Shown: one piece after another, positions 1-8,989 of the stretch
Layout: every line of letters starts with the position of its first letter
Position numbering within the stretch: the stretch's first letter is position 1
DNA from: Nakazawaea peltata
Taxonomy: Eukaryota > Ascomycota > Pichiomycetes > Alaninales > Pachysolenaceae
NCBI GenBank assembly: GCA_001599355.1
Contig: BCGQ01000008.1
Coordinates: forward strand, 372,001 to 436,000
Direction: 5' to 3'
Length of the DNA: 64,000 nucleotides
The notes under the pieces: model-generated
The model's database searches: none
The model's input: only the letters and a program-made list of their open reading frames with translations
Told to the model about the DNA's origin: nothing
Program-made: the position numbers and the translations under genes

Positions 1-1957
1 AGATTGGGACCAGATCATAATTCTTCAACTCCAGCGGTAATTCTTCCATCCACAGGACTAATCTTTTCTTCAAATCGATCAGTTTGGCAGTATTTGGAAG
101 TGAGAGAAGCTCATTATTGAGGAAAAGTTTCTTCCTATATTGCAAAATGGAGTATAAAATTTTGTTCAACTCAACTTCACGACGAGTATAGGACTCGTAG
201 AGTGGATCTGATGGGAATTTTGGTAATCCGATATTGACATCTTCAAGATGAAGACAGGTAGCACGTCCCATTTGGTTGGAAAAACGAAGTTCAAGCTTGA
301 AAACAACCCACCATACTCTTTTAACGTCTTCAGATTGTTTAAGACCTGTTGGTGAGGGTGTCAGGGCTGTCATTTTACTGTTTTCATTAGCTGTTGGACC
401 TCCAGAGGAGTTATTTTTGTCATTTCCTGAATTTCTTTGTCTCATTTTCTCAACATGAGAGAATAAAGACTTTCTATTCAACCCTAAGGACACCAGCTGT
501 CTCAGCAGCAACTCAATTAAGATATATCCACTCTCTCTTCTTTTGATATTGTCCATATAAATCGATAATAACACCATACAACGAATTCCATCGAGAGAAG
601 GAGTGAGTAACATCTCCGACAAGGTGATTCTGACTACTTCGAGGTACTTTCCGATCAAATATTCGTCTAGTTCTGCCTGGGCATCTGCTGGATGACCATC
701 GGCCATCGACTGGGTCCGTCCTAAGATCCAGACCATGTAAATACAACATACTTGAGAGTTGGAGAGGACTCCATGGGATCCAGAAGCGTCTTTTTGTCCA
801 TCAAGCTGAGCCCATAACATCTCATACATGGTCGAGAAGGTTTCCTGGTCGAAGAAGTACACCATAGGGTGGATTGTCTGGAAGAAAACCGACACATATC
901 TGTCCAGTTCAGGTTTTTGGATGGCTCTGATCAATGGGAAATTAAGAAGGTCCATATTTGAGAACATATATGGACTCAATGGCAGTTGTTTGGAGTTGAT
1001 AAGGTTCTCACGGTTTGCAGCTGCCTTTTGAAGCTTTGTCACCGCCATTAACTCGATCTTATCATGGAAATTTCTTGTAAGAATCGTAAAGAGAGCTGAA
1101 GCAAACAGAGGCAGTCCTAATGGGCCGATATAATGGGTATTTCCACTCTGATCTACGATAAGACGATCATCAGATTTCGGCTGGGCAGCTCCAGTAGATC
1201 CAGAAGTATTGACAGCAGCTAAAGGCCCTCCTACCAGCCCTCCTATCAGACCCATTCCAGCTCTTGTCACCTCTGGAGATAAATTATTATTGCTGGTGAC
1301 ATTTGGAGTAGCAACTACTGATCCTGATTCAGGAATCACAGATCCAATTGGTTCGATCTTAACGATACCTGATGATCCCGAACCTCCATTAGCCAGATCT
1401 CTGGCCAGAGCTTCAGCTTCAGCTTTGGCAAATGCCTCTTCTTGTTGCTCAACTTTTAATACCAACCCAGGTCTTTTCTTACTGGAGGTCAATAAAATGG
1501 CGATATCTTTTAATTGTTCTTCTTCCTCCGAGGTTATTCCATCTCGAGATGGCATTTTCAAGTTCATACTAACCCCCAATTCAATGAGAGTGTCAATGGA
1601 ATTCACGTCAGTGTCTGGGTACAATCCTTTCATGATAGTTAAAAGACATTTATAGTGTAAGCCAATGTTTTCAATGGGCCCATGAACTCTCTTCTTTCTC
1701 TGAATAGTCGTTTTACATTCCACTCCGAGTCTTTGACATTCAACACAAGGAGTCAGTGAATCCTGTTGTTTGTTCCCATCCACTGCCACTCTTTTACATC
1801 CGATTTTCTTTGTTTTACATCGATCGCAACTGAAAAGGGCCCTTTTACGATCGGCTGCCGAGACAACACGACGTTTTGTCGTTCTGATCTGTGGCAACAC
1901 CACCTTCATGTCATCTTCCGGGTCCTTTCTTTTCCTAGAATCCATTGGAATTTCCAT
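1..1957 (-). CDS. Zn2Cys6 fungal transcription factor, C-terminus beyond window
   Basis: Putative nuclear DNA-binding regulator of the Gal4-like zinc-cluster class. It reads open from an ATG at 1957 to the window edge, about 652 codons, so the C-terminus is missing. The binuclear zinc cluster is seen at residues 44-81 (CDRC, then C54, C71, C74, C81). The loop between the third and fourth Cys is 16 residues, longer than the usual. Basic residues flank the cluster (TTKRR before, QRKKR after). Residues around 270-500 contain the hydrophobic helical pattern of the fungal-specific transcription factor middle domain, including an IHPMVYFFD stretch. A low-complexity Gly/Ser/Ala segment separates the two. 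It is divergent from DBP4. The specific orthologue and targets are not recognised. Confidence 0.85.
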   Translation of the reverse strand, partial: MEIPMDSRKRKDPEDDMKVVLPQIRTTKRRVVSAADRKRALFSCDRCKTKKIGCKRVAVDGNKQQDSLTPCVECQRLGVECKTTIQRKKRVHGPIENIGLHYKCLLTIMKGLYPDTDVNSIDTLIELGVSMNLKMPSRDGITSEEEEQLKDIAILLTSSKKRPGLVLKVEQQEEAFAKAEAEALARDLANGGSGSSGIVKIEPIGSVIPESGSVVATPNVTSNNNLSPEVTRAGMGLIGGLVGGPLAAVNTSGSTGAAQPKSDDRLIVDQSGNTHYIGPLGLPLFASALFTILTRNFHDKIELMAVTKLQKAAANRENLINSKQLPLSPYMFSNMDLLNFPLIRAIQKPELDRYVSVFFQTIHPMVYFFDQETFSTMYEMLWAQLDGQKDASGSHGVLSNSQVCCIYMVWILGRTQSMADGHPADAQAELDEYLIGKYLEVVRITLSEMLLTPSLDGIRCMVLLSIYMDNIKRRESGYILIELLLRQLVSLGLNRKSLFSHVEKMRQRNSGNDKNNSSGGPTANENSKMTALTPSPTGLKQSEDVKRVWWVVFKLELRFSNQMGRATCLHLEDVNIGLPKFPSDPLYESYTRREVELNKILYSILQYRKKLFLNNELLSLPNTAKLIDLKKRLVLWMEELPLELKNYDLVPI

Positions 1958-2138
1958 TTTTAGACCTTTTCAGTCAGCACTGTCACGAATGTCACTGCGT
2001 CACTGTGTCGTCAACGGCTTTTTTGTGTCAGTTTATCCTTTTTTTCCGCTCCCTCCATCCTGCGATAAAAAAATCCGCTTATCTTTCAAATTTTTCTTGA
2101 TAAGTCGCGTCCCCGGAAAACACCGCATTTTGATCCCA

Positions 2139-2148
2139 GTCACGTGAC
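2139..2148. promoter_or_regulatory. GTCACGTGAC E-box palindrome
   Basis: Perfect ten-base palindrome containing CACGTG, the core bound in yeasts by Cbf1 and related bHLH factors. It lies 182 bp upstream of the zinc-cluster gene's ATG and 328 bp upstream of DBP4. Binding is inferred. Confidence 0.5.
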
Positions 2149-2166
2149 AGAACCCTCGGTCTCTCG

Positions 2167-2200
2167 AAAAATTTTTCTAAGAAAAAATTTTTGAGATGAG
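2167..2200 (+). promoter_or_regulatory. RRPE-like tracts plus PAC core before DBP4
   Basis: AAAAATTTTT at 2167-2176 and AAAAAATTTTT at 2182-2192 are followed at once by GATGAG at 2195-2200. In yeasts the RRPE (AAAATTTT) and PAC (GATGAG) elements mark ribosome-biogenesis genes, and DBP4 is such a gene. Confidence 0.55.
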
Positions 2201-2475
2201 ATGGACTTTTTTTTAGTATGGAAAGGCTTCAGAAGAGAGAGGGAACGATAGAAATATTTGGGAAGAGACCATCTACACTACTATTTGAAACTAGAGTTTG
2301 ATACCGAAGTCTTATAACGTGTTGAAAAGTGGAGTATTGTTGAAATAGTCTACGCTTCCATTCCTAATTCATTATTAATAGACTACTTATCACCCCCAAA
2401 AGGTCACACACATTTCACATCTAAGTACATACCACACTCACTGCATTATATTGTTACCACCAATTATATATCAAG

Positions 2476-4824
2476 ATGGCTAAAAAGAATCTCAAAGAAA
2501 GAAGACAGAAAAGAGCCGATCTGGCCCAAAAATTGAAGCAATTGAAAACAGAGATCGCAGAGTTCGACCTCGACTCCCGTCCTACAAAGTTCAAAGATTT
2601 ACCGCTCACAGAAGGTACCATCAAAGGACTTAAAGAGAACAGTTTCGTCTCTATGACCGATATTCAACTGCAAAGTATTGTTCCTGCCTTGCAAGGAGCC
2701 GATCTTTTGCTGCTGCTGCGAACAGGTTCCGGTAAAACTCTTCTGTTCTTGATCCCACTTATAGAGAAGTTAGTCCATGAGCAAATCTCAGAATTGGACG
2801 GATGTGCTGCTCTTGTGATCTCTCCAACTCGTGAATTGGCCGTCCAGATTTATAATGTAATTGCCAAGATTGGTAAACACCACCAATTCAGTTGTGGTTT
2901 GGTCATTGGAGGAAAAGATTTCAAGTACGAAAGTGAAAGAATCAATAAAATCAACATTTTGATCCTGACTCCAGGTCGTTTGTTGCAGCATATGGACCAA
3001 TCTCTGTCGTTAGAGTTGTCCAATTTACAGGTGTTGGTTTTGGATGAGCTGGATAGAATTTTAGACATGGGTTTCCGTAAGACTTTGGACCTGATCTTGG
3101 CCAATTTGCCTGTCGACAGACAAACTCTTTTATTCAGTGCTACTCAAACTAAGAGTGTCGCTGATTTGGCCAGATTATCTTTAGTAAATCCAAAGTATAT
3201 CAATGCAGAGGCTACTGGAATTTCTCTGGGACCTGAAGATGGATCATCTGAGAACTCTAAGACTGCCACTCCATCTTCTCTTCAACAGTCGTACATTTCT
3301 GTTCCACTCAATGAGAAGCTTAACACACTTTGGTCATTCATCAAGACTCATCTCAATTCGAAAATCCTCGTATTCATGTCATCATCTAAACAAGTTCATT
3401 TCGTCTACGAGACCTTCCGTAAATTACAACCAGGTATCTCGCTTATGAAGTTGCATGGTCGTCAAAAGCAGACCGCTCGTTTGGAGACCACCGCTAAATT
3501 CACAAAGACAGCCAACGTATGTCTTTTCGCTACTGACGTTGTTGCCAGAGGATTAGACTTCCCTCTGATTGACTGGGTAGTACAATTAGACTGTCCAGAG
3601 GATACTGATACCTATATTCATAGAGTAGGACGTTGTGCCCGTTTCGGTAGAGCCGGTAAATCTTTACTTATGCTTTGTCCTTCTGAAGAGGAACTGTTTG
3701 TAAGGGATCTTGAGAAGCTGAAGATTGGAGAAGTGTCAAAATTGAATGTTAAGAACAATAAAAAGAAACTGATCTCTCAGCAATTGCAACTGCTCTGTTT
3801 CCAGAACCCAGAGTTGAAATATCTTGCTCAAAAGCTGTTTGTGTCTTATGTTAAAAGTGTCTTCATTCAGAAGAACAAAGATGTCTTCAAGCTTGACGAA
3901 TTACCAGTTGAGGAATATGCTAAATCTTTGGGATTACCTGGTGCTCCTAAGATTAAGATGCTCCAGAACAATGGTCAAGATTCATCCAAGAACGCTGAAC
4001 AACTCATCAACAAAATGAAAGAGTTGAAGAACACCTCCAGACAGTTACTCAACTTGCAGAAGACTGATGAGAATGGTGAAGAAATCAAGCAAGAGAAGAA
4101 GACCAAGACAAAACTTGATAGAATGTTTGAGAGAAAGAGTCAAACTGTCTTGGCTGACCATTACACCAAGATGACCGAGGAAGAAAGACTGGCAGCAGGA
4201 TCTGATGCCGAGTCTGATGCCGAGGCCGACTCTGATGATGATTTCCTCAAAGTCAAACGTCAAGATCACGATCTTACCGGTCTGGATCTGGAGCTGCTGC
4301 TGTTGAATGCGGTTCCAACTTCGAAGAGATCTCTGAAGAAGCTGCTTTCCAAGAAACTGAGTCTGTCCACAAAGAGTGCCGGTAAGAAGTTACTCTTTGA
4401 CGACGATGGAAACACACATGAGATCTACGAATTGCAAGATGAGTCGGAGTTCCATAGCAAGAATGATGTCGAAGAATTGCAACAACAGTTCAAGCAACTG
4501 GAGACTCAAAAGATGGCCGTCGTCGATGAAGAGGATAAGGAAGTAATGAAGAGAAAGAGATTGGAGAAGAAGATCCGTAGGAAGGAATTGGAGAAACTGT
4601 ACGAAGAATACTCAGATTCCGATTACTCTGGAGATGATGATGAGGATCTGGATTTGGACAGAGACATGGTCTCTTCAGATGATGATGAAGAGGTCCGTCC
4701 AACCAAGAAACTGAAGAGATGGTTCGATAAGGAAGGTCCAAAGGAAGACACTATGGAGGTCATTGAACAACCAGAAAGTTTGGACGATTTAGAAGCCTTG
4801 ACGGCCAGATTGATCGGAAACTAA
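2476..4824 (+). CDS. DBP4: DEAD-box RNA helicase Dbp4/Hca4
   Basis: Nucleolar ATP-dependent RNA helicase needed for 18S rRNA maturation, acting in U14 snoRNA release (known for the family). 782 aa against about 770 in S. cerevisiae. The N-terminus starts MAKKN as in the orthologue. The Q motif is near residue 62, motif I at 82-88 (RTGSGKT), motif II at 190-193, SAT near 223, and HRVGRCAR in the second RecA domain. The C-terminal third is charged with acidic clusters. Motif II is coded GAT GAG CTG GAT, and three consecutive CTG codons (79-81) precede motif I. Read as Ala these give DEAD and LAAARTGSGKT, matching the yeast protein. The TATAC-poor leader carries RRPE and PAC elements. Its 3' end faces the TDA11-like gene, 118 bp away. 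Confidence 0.97.
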   Translation: MAKKNLKERRQKRADLAQKLKQLKTEIAEFDLDSRPTKFKDLPLTEGTIKGLKENSFVSMTDIQLQSIVPALQGADLLLLLRTGSGKTLLFLIPLIEKLVHEQISELDGCAALVISPTRELAVQIYNVIAKIGKHHQFSCGLVIGGKDFKYESERINKINILILTPGRLLQHMDQSLSLELSNLQVLVLDELDRILDMGFRKTLDLILANLPVDRQTLLFSATQTKSVADLARLSLVNPKYINAEATGISLGPEDGSSENSKTATPSSLQQSYISVPLNEKLNTLWSFIKTHLNSKILVFMSSSKQVHFVYETFRKLQPGISLMKLHGRQKQTARLETTAKFTKTANVCLFATDVVARGLDFPLIDWVVQLDCPEDTDTYIHRVGRCARFGRAGKSLLMLCPSEEELFVRDLEKLKIGEVSKLNVKNNKKKLISQQLQLLCFQNPELKYLAQKLFVSYVKSVFIQKNKDVFKLDELPVEEYAKSLGLPGAPKIKMLQNNGQDSSKNAEQLINKMKELKNTSRQLLNLQKTDENGEEIKQEKKTKTKLDRMFERKSQTVLADHYTKMTEEERLAAGSDAESDAEADSDDDFLKVKRQDHDLTGLDLELLLLNAVPTSKRSLKKLLSKKLSLSTKSAGKKLLFDDDGNTHEIYELQDESEFHSKNDVEELQQQFKQLETQKMAVVDEEDKEVMKRKRLEKKIRRKELEKLYEEYSDSDYSGDDDEDLDLDRDMVSSDDDEEVRPTKKLKRWFDKEGPKEDTMEVIEQPESLDDLEALTARLIGN

Positions 4825-4942
4825 TCCGACTGCATCACGTATATAGTCATTTAGTCATTTAAACCAATATCGAATAAAAAGCAACCTGTGTAGTATTATT
4901 GTACAAACTATCATAGCATTACGTATCATTTATATAGTGAGA

Positions 4943-6424
4943 TTACAGCCAGTCTGTTCCCCAGTCATCGGAGGTATCAGGCAGATCCCTTGATTTGTCA
5001 GCTTCATTTGGGCTGAAGTCTTTCAACTCTTGAGCAGAACCCGACCGTGAATTCAGTTGTTGTCGTTTTCTCAGTTCATATTCTTGTTCTTCAGGTGTTC
5101 CATATATGACCAGATCAACTACGTTACGGATAGACTGAGGTAGCAAGGACTGTGTGTTTCCGTCAAGTAATTTCTTGATCTTGTTTTCTTGTTGTTCAGA
5201 CGGCACATTATTTGGCACTTGGTAGTAGGAGTCTGTGAGTGAAGCTGCCCCAGAATCTGAGTTGGATCCTGTTTCCCCTCCTTTCGATAAAGGTGATGGA
5301 TGCAGGTCGATTATATTAAACTTCTCAAACTCTGACTGAATGTAATTATCCACTTGTGAAAGAATTCCCCAAAGACCACCAATATGTCTTTTTGACAGGG
5401 TTCCGCCAGACTGAGCTCCAGAATTTGCGCCAGCTCCAGATCTATAGCTATTAGAATTACCATCAGCAGACTCCCTTGAATCCAAAGGATGTTCCATGAC
5501 CCCTCTGGCGTGCTGAAGTAATTTCTTTCCAGGTGATCTCAACAGTTTAGGAGATGGAAGGAAATTATGTGGATGGTGACCTTTGTGTTGCAGCTGCTGC
5601 AGTTGAGGATGTAATTGTTGATATAAACTACGTTCTACACTCTTCTTCAATGTCTCAAACTCGAACTCCATCTCTCTTCTGCGTTGCGTCAAGTTCTTGA
5701 TGGTCTCTTTGATTTCTAAAAGCTCCAGTTCTTTTGAAGCCAACTCTCTGAGCTGATCCAGTAACAGAGTAGCTGGACCCGGGGTAGCTGAAGCAGCAGC
5801 AGCAGTCTTTCCATCGCTCTGACTCAGGCTTCGGCTCTTGGTAGTGAATTCCAGGCTCTGTGTAACAGGAGTAGACGGATTACCAATAGGATCAGAAGGT
5901 ACCGGTAAAGTATCAACAACATTCTGTTCGTTGGCTGGCCCGCCTTCTTCACCTTCCTCAGCCTCCTCAATCAACTTCTCACTAAGTGTTCTACGCTGCA
6001 GTCCGGATTCCATAGCAGTAGAGGCATCCCCAGAACCTACAATTTCATCATTTGGAGCACCCTTATCCATACTAGGACTAATCAATGGGCTTCTCATTGT
6101 CCTTGGGGTAGGCGATAACTGCAGAATTCCTGAGCCACTTTCGACTCGTTGCTGCGTTTGTGGCAGCAGCTGCTGCTGTTTAGGTGTAACAACAGCAATA
6201 TTGAAATTGATTCCACTCATTCTTTTACGTTGTCTATCAGACATACCACCAACTGGAACAGTTGGTGGTCCAGACAGTCCGCTTTGCCCCAGACTACCAC
6301 TGCCTCCAGTGCCACCAACGGTGGCTGTCCCAGACGATGAGGAAGCATCGCGCGGAGAGATACTCAACTTACGTAATTGTCCTGTATTAATCGGCCTCAA
6401 AGGCGTTGTATTCTGTTCATCCAT
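4943..6424 (-). CDS. TDA11-like coiled-coil protein
   Basis: 493 aa from the ATG at 6424; an in-frame GTG further up is not a likely start. Most of the protein is low-complexity Ser/Gly/Gln. Two parts are structured. One is a Lys/Glu-rich coiled coil around residues 220-265 (SKELELLEIKETIKNL), closely resembling the S. cerevisiae Tda11 segment with KELELLECK. The other is a short conserved block (LWGILSQVDNYIQSEFEKF), which resembles the Tda11 LFNQFDKIIQHEIE region. The C-terminus ends in an acidic-aromatic tail (DDWGTDWL). Function is unknown in yeast (topoisomerase-damage affected). The orthology is a recollected similarity, so the symbol is withheld. Convergent with DBP4. Confidence 0.75.
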   Translation of the reverse strand: MDEQNTTPLRPINTGQLRKLSISPRDASSSSGTATVGGTGGSGSLGQSGLSGPPTVPVGGMSDRQRKRMSGINFNIAVVTPKQQQLLPQTQQRVESGSGILQLSPTPRTMRSPLISPSMDKGAPNDEIVGSGDASTAMESGLQRRTLSEKLIEEAEEGEEGGPANEQNVVDTLPVPSDPIGNPSTPVTQSLEFTTKSRSLSQSDGKTAAAASATPGPATLLLDQLRELASKELELLEIKETIKNLTQRRREMEFEFETLKKSVERSLYQQLHPQLQQLQHKGHHPHNFLPSPKLLRSPGKKLLQHARGVMEHPLDSRESADGNSNSYRSGAGANSGAQSGGTLSKRHIGGLWGILSQVDNYIQSEFEKFNIIDLHPSPLSKGGETGSNSDSGAASLTDSYYQVPNNVPSEQQENKIKKLLDGNTQSLLPQSIRNVVDLVIYGTPEEQEYELRKRQQLNSRSGSAQELKDFSPNEADKSRDLPDTSDDWGTDWL

Positions 6425-6629
6425 GATCAAAGATCTGATTTTATTCAATTTATTCACTCCCTTATTCTCACTATGCGAAGCTATATCTCAATCAGTATCT
6501 GTTGTTCTTCAATCTCATCGAAATTCCATCGCGTTGATACTTTGACGTTGTTTTGCCCTTTGTTCGTGCGCAGTGATAAGCAGCTTTCTGCGGGCACGAA
6601 TGGGGCAAAAAAGTAAAAAGGACAAACAA

Positions 6630-6681
6630 AAACCTAAAGAGGAAACCTAAAGGGGAAACCTAAAGGGAGAACTTAAAAGGG
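6630..6681. repeat. 13-bp tandem repeat, four units
   Basis: Units AAACCTAAAGAGG, AAACCTAAAGGGG, AAACCTAAAGGGA and GAACTTAAAAGGG lie head to tail without gaps. They sit about 205 bp upstream of the TDA11-like start. Confidence 0.85.
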
Positions 6682-6892
6682 GAACAGGCAGGTTTTCGAT
6701 TAGAAATGCAGTTAATTCGTTGCATATTTGCACCCCTCGTACCTTTTTCGGGCCAAGAAAAGGGGCATTTTAGTCGTTTGCCTCAAATTCCTTAACCCTG
6801 TGTCACACTATTGTAAATTAGACCCAATCCGCGCAACCACCGTAGTTAACACATGCCGAATAGACACTTTTAACCCCTTTCCAAAAGATAGT

Positions 6893-6932
6893 CAGAAATT
6901 TACAGAAATTTACAGATATTTACAGATATTTA
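6893..6932. repeat. 10-bp tandem repeat, four units
   Basis: Two units CAGAAATTTA followed by two units CAGATATTTA. It lies just downstream of the TRS23 stop codon (minus strand), so it may fall in the 3' UTR or terminator. Confidence 0.85.
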
Positions 6933-6970
6933 CAGCTAAATATCCTTGCATTGAGTGTCATTTATCTAGT

Positions 6971-7591
6971 CTATATACTTCTTATGTACTGTAAAAGATA
7001 CTTATCGAATAATTCACACCGAATTGGCATCTCCATACTATAGAATGGATTCTTCATCACATAATCAGCGTAGAGTGTGTATATATTATTTAAGATGATA
7101 TCCAGATCATAAATATTCTTGTTGATGGAAGACTCACTGCTTGACGATGTAGCGGTGGCCCCAGCACTTGACCCACTCGATGTGATTAAAATGAATTTTA
7201 TCCCTGTCAACGATTGGTATATGAACATGCGGAAAATATCTGTCTCTATTGATCTTAATCCGGACAAATTACTGCTGGTATTGAACAGGGACAGGTTAGC
7301 TGACAGTGCCAGACTGAAATTGGTTCCCATGCCGGCCCCAGGCCCCATTGGACCACCAATTCCAGGTCCTGATGTGGATGCTCCGATTGCCGCTGTATTA
7401 CCTTTCTGATACAAGGGAGAAACAGTTGCAAATGGCGGTGTCACACTCGCCAGAATAGCATGTACTCCATGAACGGTTCCTGCTAAAATCAAATAGTCAT
7501 TGGTTGACAATTCCTTGAGTCCGGAGTTGAAATTCCTTTGGTAAATTAAACCTCCAGATTTATTCAAGATTAATAATGTGTATATCTTCAT
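6971..7591 (-). CDS. TRS23: TRAPP complex subunit Trs23 (TRAPPC4)
   Basis: Core subunit of the TRAPP tethering complexes, which act as the guanine-nucleotide exchange factor for Ypt1/Rab1 at the Golgi. 206 aa from the ATG at 7591, close to the 219 aa of S. cerevisiae. The start gives MKIYTLLILNKSGGLIYQRNF, the conserved longin-type N-terminal strand. The loop at about residues 60-95 is a Gly/Pro-rich insertion where the yeast protein also has an unconserved insert. The C-terminal half has the hallmark block GLRSIETDIFRMFIYQSLTG and YADYVMKNPFYSMEMPI. An upstream in-frame GTG (7600) is not needed. Divergent from RMI1 across 652 bp. Confidence 0.93.
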   Translation of the reverse strand: MKIYTLLILNKSGGLIYQRNFNSGLKELSTNDYLILAGTVHGVHAILASVTPPFATVSPLYQKGNTAAIGASTSGPGIGGPMGPGAGMGTNFSLALSANLSLFNTSSNLSGLRSIETDIFRMFIYQSLTGIKFILITSSGSSAGATATSSSSESSINKNIYDLDIILNNIYTLYADYVMKNPFYSMEMPIRCELFDKYLLQYIRSI

Positions 7592-8243
7592 TGGATGCAC
7601 AGCTCAGCTTTCAGTATGTGGTGTTATCGGGGGATATTCACTTTGAGAGACCAATTGAAATCAATCTGATTCTTATTATGCTTTCTAGACAGACTTTCGA
7701 CTCTCCAAATAGGCTTTTGACTTTGTAAACAGACTCTCTTTAGACTCTCTGGCTCTCTGTAGACTTTATGTCTCTCTTTATCTCAATAAGCCGCCCTCAA
7801 TACAAGTACCAAAACTCTCTTACTATCTTACTTAGTAACGTTTCTATAAATTTCAGATCCAAAACTTTCTGGTTCACAGAAATCTAAACCTCTTCTCCTT
7901 CTCTTCAGCCCTAATGCTCTTCCTCCTCTCCTCACTTCCTCAAGATCAGCCGCGGTTGGAAATTTGTTGATTTTGTCTATTATTCGTAATGTGCTCGTGT
8001 TTATCTGTCTTTCTTTCGAGCCGTTGAGACTTGGCTGGGGCGATGGGCAGAGGCGCGCAGAGAGGAACACGCAGAGAGTGAGCACAAGATGACGAAGGAC
8101 GCGTTTCTGAAGGTGGCTAAAGGCCAGCAATGAGGTGATTTTAATACTCTTTGAAACCTTTTCTGCTCTCATAGACTCAATATTTCACTCAATTGTGACT
8201 CTAGCTGGTCAATACCGCCATATCCCCCGGAAATCACCCTGTC
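7592..8243. promoter_or_regulatory. Divergent promoter region, TRS23 and RMI1
   Basis: 652 bp. The TRS23-proximal half is a degenerate CT-rich tract built of GACTCTCT-like words (about 7690-7780). The RMI1-proximal half holds an ACGCGT box. A 114-codon minus-strand reading frame here has no recognisable features. Confidence 0.5.
8099..8104. promoter_or_regulatory. ACGCGT (MCB-type) box upstream of RMI1
   Basis: ACGCGT is the MluI cell-cycle box bound by MBF in yeasts and drives S-phase genes. It lies 140 bp before the RMI1 start, a plausible place for a replication-repair gene. A single site is weak evidence. Confidence 0.35.
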
Positions 8244-8909
8244 ATGACTTCTTATTTGCATCAAAATTTATCTATGGCCTCTGCCAATGGAGGACTCAGA
8301 TTTGGTACGGACACTTTATCACAATTACTGCGAAAAGCCGCTTCTAACGCTTTCAATCCTCAACTCCATGCATCTACACCTTCCGCAACCATTCAAAATG
8401 ATACCCTCTTTCAAATACTCGTCCTACAAGACACCACCAAATCAGTGGCTCTGGAATTAGAATCATTACAAGAGATGGGATCCGAACTCAATATTAATAC
8501 GGATAAGTTACGTAAATCCAAGACAACAGCTGGTTCTGGACCTCCTACAATGATCACAAGTGTCGATGTTGATGCCCAAATGGAAGGAAACGTACCCCCT
8601 ACCCAGTCACCTTACTATGATAAGTCACTCTTCAAGATCCTTCTACAAGATTCGACTGGTAATCTTTGCTATGGAATTGAGCTCGAGAAATTGAAATTCT
8701 TGACCACGAAGAAAGACCATATCTTGCCAATTCCCTTAGGATCCAAAATTATCATCAAACTGCATACCAAAATCTCAAGAGGATGTCTCCTTCTCACTAA
8801 CAAAGATTGCATTTTCCTTGGGGGAGAAATCACAGCATTAAACCATGGCTACGTAGAAAGAAGGATTAAAGAACTCCAAGAAGAACAAGAAAAACTACGT
8901 CAACTCTGA
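8244..8909 (+). CDS. RMI1: RecQ-mediated genome instability protein Rmi1
   Basis: OB-fold subunit of the Sgs1-Top3-Rmi1 complex, which dissolves double Holliday junctions (family knowledge). 221 aa against 241 in S. cerevisiae. The conserved RMI1 core is visible at residues 145-205: LFKILLQDSTGN, YGIELEKLKF, LPIPLGSKIIIKL, then SRGCLLLTNKDCIFLGGEI, followed by a short charged helix. The N-terminal part is less conserved with an inserted Ser/Thr-Gly loop. The start ATG at 8244 is the first in-frame ATG. It converges with MET12, leaving an 80-bp spacer between stop codons. The assignment rests on the OB-fold block and size. Confidence 0.8.
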   Translation: MTSYLHQNLSMASANGGLRFGTDTLSQLLRKAASNAFNPQLHASTPSATIQNDTLFQILVLQDTTKSVALELESLQEMGSELNINTDKLRKSKTTAGSGPPTMITSVDVDAQMEGNVPPTQSPYYDKSLFKILLQDSTGNLCYGIELEKLKFLTTKKDHILPIPLGSKIIIKLHTKISRGCLLLTNKDCIFLGGEITALNHGYVERRIKELQEEQEKLRQL

Positions 8910-8989
8910 CTTCCTACTGTATAATCTAACACTAGTTGAAAATGCCATTAAAATAACTAACCTATTTTGTTGAAAATATGTACTGGGAT

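Larger units (their letters stand above)
1958..2475. promoter_or_regulatory. Divergent promoter region, Zn2Cys6 gene and DBP4
   Basis: 518 bp between two divergent start codons. It holds a ten-base E-box palindrome, two A/T tracts of RRPE type and a GATGAG box, listed separately. No further gene seen. Confidence 0.6.
6425..6970. other. Intergenic, upstream of the TDA11-like gene
   Basis: 546 bp between the TDA11-like start and the TRS23 stop, both on the minus strand. It contains two short tandem repeats, listed separately. No gene seen. Confidence 0.6.

Noticed and set aside
3040-3054. DELD in place of DEAD as an inactivated helicase
   Set aside because: The Leu comes from a CTG codon. The same change appears in a second helicase and in many other families at Ala positions, so it reflects the genetic code, not a broken gene.
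7828-8172. 114-codon frame between TRS23 and RMI1
   Set aside because: No domain, an Arg/Lys-rich end, and it overlaps the likely RMI1 promoter. Not strong enough to call.
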